From: Undaria pinnatifida
Lineage: Eukaryota > Sar > Phaeophyceae > Laminariales > Alariaceae
Length of the DNA: 64,000 bases
Assembly: GCA_012845835.1 (NCBI GenBank)
Contig: JABAKD010000023.1
Location: 15,992,702-16,056,701 of the forward strand
Direction: 5' to 3'
Below the pieces are notes generated by a model, which saw only the letters and a program-made list of their open reading frames with translations, searched no databases and was not told where the DNA came from. Both the position numbers and the translations under genes were made by a program. Below, in pieces: positions 20,910 through 31,200 of the stretch; within the stretch, counting starts at the first letter, position 1; the number at the start of each line of letters is the position of its first letter.

Positions 20910-21366
20910 CTTGGATCAGACGCGGCGTGATTTCGTGTTCTCCACACACTTCGTTCGACAAAATCAACGACAGCGTCGTGAACCCTGAACGTAGCGAGCT
21001 CGCTAGGGGCTCAGATCCTCCCTTGGTGTACAGTGCTCACTCCACGTTCGTTGATTTGTGGCGGGCGCCGCTCAGGCTTCTGTTAAGACGCGGCTGTTGC
21101 GCAGAAAACTGTGACAAAACCTCTCTTATCGTCTCCCAACGGGAATAAAACAAAATTTTGAGAGGACTTGACGAAAGACCAAAGGACAACACAAGCAAGC
21201 TCTCACGCCCTAGGGCATGGGTCGGGATGAACTCTTCAGCGCTGTCACCTGCACTCGTGTGACCTCGCCCGGAACGAAGAGGAGCGACCATGGGTTGTCT
21301 CTATCTCGAGATCGAAGGTAGACCGTCTTTGGTGGGCAAGGGTTGATCAAGGCTTGATGAAAATAG

Positions 21367-21955
21367 CTTGAGGGTGTTTTGGGTACGGTACGTACCGAGG
21401 CATACCGCCGGTATATTCCGCCGGTATTAGCTCAAGGGTGTGTTGGGTACGGCACGTACCGAGGCATACCGCCGGTATATTCCGCCGGTATTACCTGTAC
21501 CGGACACTTCGGTAAGTTCGGTATGGCATCATTACCAGTACCGGACACTTCGGTAACTTCGGTACGACATCAATACGGGCACCGGACACATCGGTAAGTT
21601 GGGCACGATATGGATACCGGTACCGCCGGTACCTGTACAGAATTTCATACCGGCACCGGGCGATTCGGTAAGTTCGGTACGCAATCAATACCGGTACCGG
21701 ACTCTTTGGTAAGTTCGATACAGCATCAACACCGGTGCCGGACACTTCGGTGAGTTCGGTTCGCCATCAATACCGGTACCAGACACTTCGGTACGTTCGG
21801 TACGTCAATACCGGTACACCGGGTACCGGTATGCCGTTACCGGTATGGAGGTTTGTACCGGAGTTGGTACCGGTATCGGCACGACAATCGATGCCGGTAC
21901 CGGACACTTCAATAAGTGTGGTACCATATCAACCCCGTACCGCCACATTTTGACA
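21367..21955 (+). repeat. GGTACC minisatellite array, second locus
   Basis: Two head units (GGGTACGGTACGTACCGAGG at about 21389, and again after CAAGGGTGTGTTGGGTACGG at 21433) are followed by about nine degenerate 40 bp units of the family seen at 6425 and 7925. It ends with ATATCAACCC...CCACATTTTGACATCA near 21955, the same end as the array at 6610. The left edge resembles the hAT-like terminus. No matching right terminus or target duplication was found nearby. Confidence 0.85.
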
Positions 21956-22444
21956 TCAAAAGAAGGTTGGGTTGCTTCCTATAACATCCGATTCCGAGCT
22001 TCAGATTTTTACTCTTCTATCTGAGAAATTGATCGGTGTTTTTATGCAATCCGATATTGTTGCAAAATCGGACGGGAAAAATCTGATGTGAGAATCCAAT
22101 GGCCTCAAGTCGTCAGAATTTATCTGATGATTCGGCCTGTCGGATTCTCAAATCGAAAATGGCATCAGTCTTTCATCACGTAAAGATGTAACTGAGCAAA
22201 GCCTGGTGCAGCAGCAATACGGGATTCACACAAATGTACGAGTAACAATCGCGATATGTCGGACTACGACTATACCCACGATGCGCGAACGCAGTCGACG
22301 CATCTCTCCGCAGCCACACACTATCTAGCTGCTAGCTGTCGGCGGATGCGGGCTCGGACCTAGAGACCAAGAGGGGCAGCGCACCCCGCGCCCGGCTTTT
22401 GTGGCTACGTATCGTATATATATACGAGAGTACACCACAGCAGC
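21956..22444. other. Intergenic, no gene recognised
   Basis: AT-rich first half with repeated ATCCGAT/TCGGAT words, then unremarkable sequence up to the next array. Confidence 0.3.
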
Positions 22445-22674
22445 AGCAAACACGGTACGTACCGAGACATACCGCCGGTATTACGGATACCGGAAGCTTC
22501 GGTATGTTCGGCATGACATCAATACCGGTACCGGACACTTCGGTAATTTCGGTACAACATCAATACCGGTATCGGGTACTTCGGTAAGCTCGGTACAAGG
22601 TCAATAACGGTACCGGATACTTCGGTAAGTTCGGTACGACATCCATACCGGTACCGTACCGAACACATCGTTGG
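22445..22674 (+). repeat. GGTACC minisatellite array, third segment
   Basis: Starts GGTACGTACCGAGACATACC and holds about five units with TACCGGTACCGGA and AAGTTCGGTACGACATCC. It ends in CCGTACCGAACACATCGTTG, a degraded version of the right terminus at 8246. Confidence 0.85.
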
Positions 22675-22710
22675 CAAAAATGACAGGGCCCGTCCAAAAG
22701 GGGAAAAATC

Positions 22711-23898
22711 CAGCGATGTGTACGGAGTGAAAATACACCCGCGGAGCGGTTTTTTGCGGAGCGGTTCGATCAAACCGCACCGTTGCGTGACATTTGTAGC
22801 GGATGATATCCGCTCCGCGACAATCCGTGACTGTTCCCAAAAGCGGATATCCGATCCGCTCCCCTCCGAAACACACTATTGAAAAATCCGCTCCGCTCCG
22901 TGACATTATACAAAAAATGCTCACCTCCGTATGGATTATACCTGCGCTTTTCAAACCGTGAAAAGCGGTTGTTCTGTAGAGCGGTTCGACCCACTCCGCA
23001 GGTACTGCGTAGCATATCTCATGGATCAAACCGTTGAAAGTCACGGTTTTTCCACGGTCGCAATTGTTCAGAATGCTGGATAACCTACCGTAGAAGGACT
23101 TGCATGGCATCCATAGCAACGGCATCCGCCGCCCGCCCTGCGTAAACAATTTATGAACAGGTGGTCGTTTTGGTGTTTGTACACTGTTGGTTTCACGTTT
23201 TCACTGTTTTGGACTTTTTTCATGGTGGGTCAGACCCTGTTGCCGTCGCGCGTCTGCTGCCCCGGCCCCCGTCACTCTGTGCTGTATGATCAGCAAATAC
23301 ACTTTCAAGTACCTAGTAGTCAATATTCACTAGTCTCGTCTTTGTTTTGTTTTCTCGGGGGACGCAACGTTTGCTTGTGCACCTTTCTCCTTTAGTGCTG
23401 GGCGTTGGGCGCCACAAGGTTGCTCAAACAGCAACGTCCATTTTTTCCGCCAGTACACAACGCATCCTTTCGTACCTACTGGTATTTACTCACGGACACC
23501 CGTATCATGTTTACGGTTAACCTATCATTTTAACGGAGAATTGGTACGGTGCGCCGTGGGGAAAGGCCGCGGTTTTGTGCGGTTTGCTCGATTTGCTCGA
23601 CGGAGCGAGATAAACCACTCCGTGAAAAACAACGTGCGACGGATATCCGGTCCGCAACAATCCGTGACATATGTAGCGACGGATACCCGCTCCGCGACAC
23701 ACTCGAAAACATCCCCTCCGCTCCGTGACATATTCAAAAGCGGATATCCGGTCCGTACTAATCCGTGAAGTATGTAGCGGCTGATATCCGCTCCGTACTA
23801 ATCCGTGACTTTTCACACGGGCGGATATCTGCTCCGCGAGATTTTGAGAACACAAGAAGCCGCTCCACGGAGCGGTTCTTACTCCGTACACATCCCTG
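22711..23898. mobile_element. hAT-like non-autonomous element, GCGGATATCCGC family
   Basis: Left end CAGCGATGTGTACGGAGT (22711-22728) and right end, read inward, CAGGGATGTGTACGGAGT (23898-23881) differ at one of 18 positions. The flanking 8-mers GAAAAATC and GAAAAGTT agree at 6 of 8. Both flanks of the interior (22740-23060 and 23560-23880) hold repeated GCGGATATCCG-C and CTCCGCGACAATCCGTGAC units of about 50 bp, many palindromic. The middle 450 bp is non-repetitive and codes for nothing recognisable. No transposase is present. Confidence 0.65.
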
Positions 23899-24469
23899 GA
23901 AAAGTTTGCGGGAAAAAAACGAACATATGAATATTCTTTAGTTTTTTTGGAAAAAAGGCATGTTCATTCCGAACGACCATCCAAAAATATCTGAAAAAAG
24001 CTGAAAATTATTGATCTTTCATGCTAAAACTCGCGGGGCAACCTGACAGAATGATATCAACCGCCACAGCACACCGATTCGAGGCGAATGCACCCAACGA
24101 CACAGCTGAACACGCCCAACTCACACACCCGAGGCACCCCTGAGAGTAGGCGGTGCAGGTGGTCCAACCCGCTCCCCGGAAATGCTGTAGAAGTTGTGTT
24201 TTGCTCATGGTGTTTTGTCGGCAGCCGTTGGATTACCGAGTGGCACCCTCATCGAACAATATATCGCCACAACCACGTCCTGACCCTCTGGTTTCTTGCA
24301 TAGCCACCGCTTGGTCATATCCGACACATATATGCTGGCTTCAACGGCGGACAAGCACCGTGGCAGCCTCACGCACTGCCCTACCCACCGTGCGCCTGCG
24401 AACCGGTCACCCTATGTTCCTCTTCGCGCTGTTTATACCATATGTATACGTATATATATATATATTTTT
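23899..24469. other. Intergenic, no gene recognised
   Basis: Mixed sequence ending in a short (TA)n / poly(T) tract at 24450-24475. Confidence 0.3.
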
Positions 24470-24640
24470 TTTTTCTTCGGGCACATCTCTTCGTACTCGC
24501 ACCTTTGTCCGAAACGTCGGATGGGGTGGGCACAATTCGACCGTTGGGGTCACGTTGCCGGAGGTTTAGGCGCGATCCATGCGGTGTGTCTTGCGTGGCA
24601 AGCCCTTTAAACGTTTTTGGCCTTGAGCACACTTGAGGAA
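24470..24640 (+). repeat. Dispersed repeat G, copy 1
   Basis: TTCTTCGGGCACA, TCCGAAACGT, ACGTTGCC, AGGTTTAGGCGCGATCC and ATGCGGTGTG correspond in reverse complement to about 55930-56100, both next to a poly(T)/TA stretch. No coding product is supported. Confidence 0.7.
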
Positions 24641-24651
24641 AAATCGCACCT

Positions 24652-25905
24652 TCGTTCCCCTTGCCGCCTCGGTATGGTATGCTGCGAGGCATGCCCTAGC
24701 AGGCTTGTAGTGAGTGGGGGGGGGTCTTTCTGGCGGGTGTAAGGCCGGACTCACCCTCAAGGAGTGATACCTTCTTGCTGCTGCGTGTGGCCGCGAGGCT
24801 TAAGGCGTGGCGGTAGAGTTGGGTCGTACGTGGTGCGTTAGGCATGGTCACCTACGATTCGCGCGTCTTTTTAGGCAGCAGCGGCGGAGCAGCAATGCAT
24901 AATCGAGATGCTCGTGCGCGGAGGCAGGCGCCACCACGAGCCACACTACGGCGCAGTCTCGGTGTGGAGGGAACTGCGCCGGCAGGAGGCTGGGTTCGAC
25001 GAAGGAGGAGGGCGACTGAGCGTCGACGGGCGGGGAAGAGACGGATTGAACTCTCCCTGAACGAGAATTTTTGTTTTTCAGATCAGCACCGCAAGCTGCG
25101 AGGAGCATTTTGTTTTGGGACGGGGGACAAGGGGAACCGGTTAAAATTGAGTATCAACGAGAGCAAGTGCGAAGGAGCGGACCAAATGAACATTAACTAA
25201 GGCGATGAGGCGGCCATGGAGAACCACAGCAGGAGGATGGCACACGGAGACCCACGACCCGCACGCACACCATCATCACGAGAGCAGCGATCGTCTTTTT
25301 TCAGTTTTTTTTTACAGGGCAGTAGTACAACATGTTACTTACGTCACTGATGTTTGTAGAGTTGTAGAGTTGATAGAGCTGTATACCCTTCATGGGGAAC
25401 GACCCCCCGCATTTTTCAGTTTTCAGGCACGGGCGTCGTAGCTGAGCTGCAACCTGTCAGATAACCCGGGAAGACGGGGCGATCATTGATATTTGTATGG
25501 TGGTTTTTGGTTCGACTGCTTTTTTTTCATTGCATGCCCGCGGGTCGTCACTCTGACAGCACTCCAGACAGCAGGCGCGTTCGTCTGTGCTCACGATTTC
25601 CGTGCGGTTCGTACGGTGCAGGCAGCCCGACCGCTGTAGTTTGTGGCCGCGAGTTTGTTAGTTTTGGGAACGGGGCAACTTTATGCCGTAGTTGAGTGGA
25701 TACCCGCGGCCATGTGAGTTCAGTTTGCACATTGGATCATTTCACTTGTGGCCTTTGTATCGTGCGTTTTTGGGCGGGAAAGCGTAGTATTTCCCGGGCG
25801 AATTTTGATTTCATTTGGTTTTTCGGATCTTCCTAGGGCTCCAGCACCTCTGTGTGACCACGGACTCTAGATATTTGACAAGAGCTAATGTGAGACAACA
25901 AGGCA
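24652..25905 (+). repeat. Dispersed repeat B, copy 2
   Basis: Counterpart of 3122-4374 with few differences: a lost duplication near 25690, small indels, and an insertion around 25760. The internal frame 24844-25200 is open and longer than its equivalent in copy 1. The end reads GTGTGACCACGGACTC, AGAGCTAATGTGAGACAAC. Confidence 0.85.
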
Positions 25906-26052
25906 AATCCCCGGGTTTTCGCAACATCCCCGGGGATTGGATTTCTGCATCTCCTATCCCCGTGTACGCACGTAATATTTGGATACAAACCGGGTTTTCT
26001 GCTCTTATAGGGTACACGTACATTTCCCTAGTTTTGCACAGAGCACCACGCT

Positions 26053-27115
26053 ACGATCCTGCCGCCCAGCAGCAGTCCAGCTCCCTAGCAGCAGCCTGCA
26101 ACTCTATGCGCGTTTGGCTACTGTTGTAGTAGGTGATTGCTTCGATCGGAGCGTGCCATTTGTCACCCCACTATACCCCATTTTTCTGCTGTGTGCTGAC
26201 GTTTCGTGCGCATATCCATAGCTTGTCAATAGATCGCGCTAATTTGGGCGGTAACATAGGAACCTTTTTGACACTAATTTATATACCAACCCATCCTTAC
26301 TTTTACGTCCACATGCTTTGTGTCGAAAATTTCGCCCACACCACAGATGACAGGCACCAGACAATATGAGGACAACACAACGCTACATGTACAACCCTGC
26401 CGCACAGCGGCAGTAGTAGGATACATCATGTACGTGCGCGTGGCGAGTCCTCGCTATGCTGCGGCGAGTTGCTTTTATCGGAGCCTGTCATCTGTCACTC
26501 CACCATACCGCATATTTCTGCTGTGTGCTGCCGCCTGTCGGATGTGCTACGATCCTGCCGCCCAGCAGCAGGCCAGCCCCCTAGCAGCAGCCTGCAACTC
26601 TATGCGCGTGTGGCTGCTGTTGTAGTAGATGATTGCTTTGATCAAAGCGTGCCATTTGTCACCCATCTATACCCCACATTCTGCTGTGTGCTGCCGCTGC
26701 GTGCGCATGTCCATAGCATGCCCATAGATCGCGCCAATTGGGCGGTAATGTAGGAACCTTTTTGATAGTAATTTTCATACCAACCCATCCTTACGTTTAC
26801 GTCGACAGATTCTGCGTCGGAGATTTTGCCTACACCACAAATGACAGGCACGAGATAATACGAGGACAGCACAACGCTACATGTACAGCCCTGCCGCATA
26901 GCGGCAGGTGTAGGATACATCATGTACGTGCGCGTGGCGAGTCCTCGCTATGCTGCGGCGAGTTGCTTTTGTCGGAGCCTGTCATCTGGCACTCCACCAT
27001 ACCACATATTTCTGCTGTGTGCTGCCGCTGCTCGGGTGTTCCACGATCCTGCCGCCCAGCAGCAGTCCAGCCCCCAAGCAGCAGCAGCCTGCAACTATAT
27101 GCGCGTGTGGAGGAC
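26053..27115 (+). repeat. Tandem repeat, 495 bp unit, about 2.1 copies
   Basis: ACGATCCTGCCGCCCAGCAG begins at 26053, 26549 and 27043 (spacing 496 and 494). Each unit contains an older internal duplication: TCGGAGCGTGCCATTTGTCA against TCGGAGCCTGTCATCTGTCA, each followed by CTGCTGTGTGCTG. Frames such as 26738-27226 cross unit boundaries in different phases and carry no recognisable domain. Confidence 0.92.
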
Positions 27116-27886
27116 TGGGTGGGGTCGGCCGGAGCGACGGAGTTCGACCCGGACGCCGCTGCCATGGCGGCGAACGATGTTCAATCCGCTGCTGACGGGT
27201 GTGAATCGGGCACGCGAAGCTGGTAGCCCACTTTAAGTACTGTAACGATAGGAACGAGGTCAAGTGGTTCAAAAGGGCATCATATTGATGTTCCCCTGAT
27301 GTTGGTGTAGGTGAGGTGTGACACCAGCCTGTAGACATTCAGTAACTCTACGTGTTGGAAAGAAAATTGTGCTCGGCGTGTAGATTTGTTTGGCTGGGTA
27401 CTGGCTGGCGGTGCCAGTATTTCCCACCAAGCGTGCTGGCTCCTCCCCCTCTGGTTTGCCTCTTTGTTTTTGTGGGATTTTCAGTTGTATGGGATGGCGG
27501 TTTGTGGAAAGTGCCCTCGGGCACGTGATAGTGAATGATTATGCAAGCGTCAAGAAACCGTGCCACCTACATGCTCTTTCAGCCAGTATTAGTATACTGT
27601 CAGCAGACTCGCACTGGCAGCACATGCTGCGGCAGTACCAAGCCCATGCGTTTCACATGTCGTTCGTGGTACTGGTGAATTCCCAGTAGGTATGCATTGT
27701 GTGTGTTTTATCCCCTGCGTGCACGTTTTTTTTCGCGTGATTATAGAAGTCGCATGTTCATCTTCCCCCCGTCCACCCGTTCAAGATTGTTCGTGTTTTT
27801 TTTTCTCTGTTTAAATCCTTGTGTCACTGCAAACACGTTGGTTTTCCCCGTTGGTTCGCATCATGCTGATTGTTGAAGGTTATGTC
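27116..27886. other. Intergenic, no gene recognised
   Basis: 27116-27226 continues an open frame with exon-like composition (AGATEFDPDAAAMAANDV), but it is attached to repeat sequence and has no independent support. The rest is unremarkable. Confidence 0.3.
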
Positions 27887-27959
27887 GCGTACACGTGGGG
27901 TGGTTGCAGACATTGACACAAAAAAAGGGTCAACAATTAAAACCAAGAAAGCGTGAAAA

Positions 27960-28217
27960 CTAGTTCTGGTATGGGACTTCTGACAACGATGATGACGACA
28001 TCTTTTTTCTTCGTGTCCGGGCTGAAGCATCATAAAACACTGCTGGTCGGGGCGAAAAAGCCGGAACGCCTATTGCATTCTTGCTAGCAAACTCCGATAC
28101 TTGACGCTCCACCGCTCGTATCCTTGGAGCTGGAGCGCTCTTGGCAGCAAACAAAACATAAAAGCAAATAACTTGAAAACATATTTGGACGAAAAATGAC
28201 CCGAAGAGCAGGCCCAT
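27960..28217 (-). CDS. Small ORF with signal-peptide-like start, tandem copy 1
   Basis: The 85-codon frame begins MGLLFGSFFVQICFQVICFY, followed by VLFAAKSAPAP. This is a hydrophobic start with an AXA-type boundary, as in a secretory signal peptide. The second unit (28277-28633) encodes a related peptide. The many amino-acid replacements between copies in the hydrophobic core argue against strong selection, so this may be chance preservation. No family is recognised. Confidence 0.25.
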   Translation of the reverse strand: MGLLFGSFFVQICFQVICFYVLFAAKSAPAPRIRAVERQVSEFASKNAIGVPAFSPRPAVFYDASARTRRKKMSSSSLSEVPYQN

Positions 28218-28276
28218 CTACAAAGAAACGCCAAACGCTGTAAAATGTCATAACTAATATATCTCCTCTCAGATGT

Positions 28277-28633
28277 CTACCCCTCTCTCGCGTACACGTG
28301 GGGTGTTTGCGGACATCGACACAAAGAAGGGTCGACAGGTACAACCAAGAGAACATGACAACTACTGTAGTTCTGCTGTAGTTCTGGTATGGGACTTCTG
28401 ACGATGATACTTTTTCGTCTTTGTCGTGTCCGGGCTGAAGCATCATAAAACACTGCTAGTGGAGGTGAAAAAGCCGAAGCGCCTGATGCTCTCTTCGTAG
28501 CAAACTCCGATACTTGATGACACCCACCGCTCGTACCCTTGGGGGCTGGAGCGCTCTTAGCAGCGAACAAGGCACAAGAGCAAAGCACCAGAAAGCGGAC
28601 ATGGACGAAAAATGACCCGAAAAGCAGGTCCAT
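28277..28633 (-). CDS. Small ORF with signal-peptide-like start, tandem copy 2
   Basis: The 118-codon frame starts MDLLFGSFFVHVRFLVLCSC, continues LFAAKSAPAP, and shares QVSEFA and AVFYDASARTR with copy 1. In both copies the start codon follows TTTGTAG, which could be a splice acceptor. Function unknown. Confidence 0.25.
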   Translation of the reverse strand: MDLLFGSFFVHVRFLVLCSCALFAAKSAPAPKGTSGGCHQVSEFATKRASGASAFSPPLAVFYDASARTRQRRKSIIVRSPIPELQQNYSSCHVLLVVPVDPSLCRCPQTPHVYAREG

Positions 28634-28964
28634 CTACAAAGCAACGCCAAACGCTATAAAATGTCAACACTAATATATTTCTACTCTTAAGACGTCCACC
28701 CCTCTCTCCTCTCTTCGCCCGGCACTCTCTGATTGGCTTCTGGTCAGGCTATATGGCGACGTATGAAGTCACAGGAAACTTATTGGCACAGCACCGAGCA
28801 TGCCTCATTCACTAGATAGATACTGACAGTGTATAATGTTTGTGTGCGCGGCTCTACTGGCCGAAAACACAACGTGCCCCGTCCGGGCAGTGTAGAGGTG
28901 CGACGGTCTATGAGCGTACGGACTACGGCCATGCATGACACCGTGATTACTCCCCCCCTCCCGC

Positions 28965-29125
28965 AGGAAGGGGATAGGATAAGCAAACAGTTTCTATGTG
29001 ATATATGGAAGAAGCGTAATGAGCGCCCATATGTTGGAGGCGTCTCTATTAGGAGTAGGAACGGTGCCCCGTCTCGAAAGGGATGCGTGGTCAATGGTCA
29101 AATAACCAATGCAAGCAACAAATGA
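28965..29125 (+). pseudogene. LINE-2 ORF2 extreme C-terminus, fragment 1
   Basis: The frame RISKQFLCDIWKKRNERP, then SIRSRNGAPSRKGCVVNGQI and NASNK-stop matches the fragments at 30095-30231 and 63690-63864. Upstream, 28845-28960 resembles the LINE-2 3' UTR-like block found at 30258-30350 and 63520-63610, so pieces of neighbouring copies are joined. No RT domain is present. Confidence 0.75.
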
Positions 29126-29539
29126 GTACGCCCCCCCCCCCCTCCCACCCCACATGGTCTTATAGACAACAGCAATGCGTGCTGACGATCACCCACGCAC
29201 CCATGCACAAACACAAAACGAGTCTCCCCCCTCCCCCATGGCATTATAGACTACAGCGCTGCATTGTAACAATGACCCCCTCCGCGCCCACCTAAAGTTA
29301 GAACACCCCCACCTAACCCCTATGCTCGAACAGACTACGGCCATGCATGATAAGGATTACCCTCCCCCCCTGTCCCTATGGTCTTGCAGGCTACGGCCAT
29401 GCATACCATCGATTTCCCCCCACACAACACTGCCGACAGCAGCTAAACAGATACCAGGTACTAGGATGCTCAAGTACGACGAGTAATGAAGTATTAAGAG
29501 CAGAATCAGGAATGTACCCGCTTTGAAACAAATAGAGAC
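29126..29539 (+). repeat. Poly(C)-rich degenerate repeats
   Basis: About four degenerate copies of an ATGGTCTTATAGACTACGG...CATGCA motif (near 29155, 29240, 29330 and 29380) are separated by C-runs. They resemble the GACTACGGCCATGCA block of the LINE-2 3' region. Confidence 0.55.
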
Positions 29540-30231
29540 GTGAGAATGTTGAAATGTCAATATAAAGAATATGGCAGAAAAGAGGTTGCCAGCCATTGTT
29601 GATAGGACTATGGGAGAAAATAACAACAGGGCGAGCTGGAATAAGATGGGATAGTTAAGTCGAGAATATATGGCGGAAGGATTTAGGGGGAGACGAAGAA
29701 GAGGTACTGTCTACAGAGCATTTTGGCGGGTACAGAAGTAAAAGAAATAATAGAAGAAAGGGAAAGGCAAGCGCTAAAAAATATGGTGAAAAAGGAGAAT
29801 CACAGAGATATACGGGGGGTTGAGGGAAGATATTGGAATGAAAACGTATCTGCACGGCCCAATGGACTACGCGAAAAAGCTGAAACTGCGATTTCTACAA
29901 ATATGTGCGCGTGTGGCACAACAATAGAGAGTAGGACTGACATAGTAGGAGAATGTGAAATATACAAGGAGGAACGGGATGCGTTAGAGGAGATGAGGAA
30001 ACTGGACGTATGTGACGTGGAAGCGTTTGATAGACTAGAAAGTAGCGAGAAACTATCGCTATCCTAGGAGATGGGTGGTGGCCGCAGACGGCGAAACGTT
30101 TTTATGTAGTATATGGAAGAAGCGCAATGAGCGCCCAAATGTTGGACATGCCTCTATTAGCAGTAAGGACGGTCCTGTCTCGAAAGGGATGCGTGATTAA
30201 TGGTCGAATGACTAAGGCAAGCAACAAATGA
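29540..30231 (+). pseudogene. LINE-2 reverse transcriptase ORF, C-terminal relic
   Basis: Frameshifted remains of the C-terminal part of a second non-LTR retrotransposon. Recognisable pieces in order: LWEKITTGRAGIRWD and WRKDLGGDEEEVLSTEHFGG (about 29605-29735), EVKEIIEERERQALKN (about 29735-29790), the cysteine cluster MCACGTTIESRTDIVGECEI with KEERDALEEMRKLDVCD (about 29905-30025), FDRLESSEKLS, and finally KGCVINGRMTKASNK with a stop at 30231. Frame changes occur near 29735, 29840 and 30065. The C-x-C...C cluster resembles the zinc-knuckle-like C-terminus of many LINE proteins, with D in place of the expected H. The catalytic core is not in this window. Confidence 0.8.
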
Positions 30232-30370
30232 ATACGCCCCCGCCCCCCCCCCCCCCACGGCCTGGTTGGTGAAAACCCGACGTGCTCCGTCCCGGCATAG
30301 TAGGGGTGGGAGGGTCTATGGTCATACGACTACGGCCGTGCACAAATCGACCCCCCCCACCACCCCTCGC
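30232..30370 (+). mobile_element. LINE-2 3' UTR block
   Basis: A C-run is followed by GCCTGGTTGGTGAAAACCC, GTGCTCCGTCCCGGCATA, GGGTCTATGGTCATACG and ACTACGGCCGTGCACAAAT. The same block occurs at 63520-63610. Confidence 0.65.
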
Positions 30371-30603
30371 CGCCGCCGCTCCGTGCGGCCGCCCATGCTA
30401 CGACTGGTAGCCGAACAGCACAGAATCATGCTAGCCCACACATGTTCCGCTAAAATTCCAGTGGGCTGCACAATGCAACATTAAATTCATACGCGCACGT
30501 TGTCCCCACCATCTCGACGACAGATCGTTCTGTTACCACGCTCAGCACTGCTGGTTGAGCTGGGCTTCGAGGTCAGCTTTGACGATCGCGGGGTCTCCAA
30601 TGC

Positions 30604-31200
30604 CTAGCAGCAGTTCTTTTCCAATGCAAAAATGCTCGCCTCACGCCTATCTTTCGCGGCCCCCTCGTCCGCCTGCTCCACCATCCTATGAAGGTTCGCC
30701 CCGATGTTTTCCACATGAGTGTTGGCCTTCTCGAGGACGATCAGCTGCGCCTTCCTCGTCTCGATTGAGTCCTCACTCGTTTCAAGCGTTTTCCTCCTCA
30801 CCTCCTTGTTCTCCTTGTCGGATTGCTGCTTCTTTTGCTCTCGTTCTTTGTTGACGGCCGCGTGGTGCTGGCGACGACTCACGGCGGGCGTTGAGCCGGC
30901 CAATTGGCGAGGGGTTGGAGATAGGGGTTGTTGGCGTCAAGAGTAATTCGTCCAGCGGCCTCTTGCGCTTCTTAGGCCCCTCGAAGACATAAAATGTTTC
31001 CACTCGGACGGGGTGTTGCCACCCCACGACGACCAAGCGCACGCAAGAAGGATGTATGGGTAGACGCAGTCACGGGGCATCTCTATCTTTTCTGACTCAC
31101 CACCGTTCGGGTAACCCGCGGGCTGGGAAAGATCGGCGTTTATTCCCGCCAAGGCCGCCGGCTCCGGGGATGCCGAGGCCGCCGGCAGCTCCGGCCCCAA
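30604..31200 (-). pseudogene. Frameshifted coding relic with basic and coiled-coil parts
   Basis: Three overlapping minus-strand frames appear to be pieces of one protein. The upstream piece reads ...WSSWGGNTPSEWKHFMSSRG (31200-30937). The middle has a nuclear-signal-like KKRKRPLDELLLTPTTPIS (30960-30900). The last has a long charged helix, NKEREQKKQQSDKENKEVRR, TLETSEDSIETRKAQLIVLE and ANTHVENIGANLHRMVEQAD, ending FALEKNCC-stop (30860-30604). The layout resembles DNA-binding accessory proteins of transposons such as the Myb/SANT-like partner of PIF/Harbinger, but no SANT motif could be confirmed. At least one frame change near 30880-30890 is needed to join the pieces; splicing is the alternative. 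Confidence 0.45.

Larger units (their letters stand above)
19592..21366. other. Mostly intergenic; palindrome and short exon-like frame
   Basis: Apart from the two items listed separately (20555-20687 and 20883-20909), no gene or repeat is supported here. Confidence 0.35.
27887..28706 (+). repeat. Tandem duplication, 403 bp unit
   Basis: GCGTACACGTGGGGTG starts at 27887 and 28290. Each unit continues with GGTATGGGACTTCTGAC, GGGCTGAAGCATCATAAAAC, AAACTCCGATACTTGA, GACGAAAAATGACCCGAA and GCCAAACGCT(G/A)TAAAATGTC. Divergence between units is visible throughout. Confidence 0.9.
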
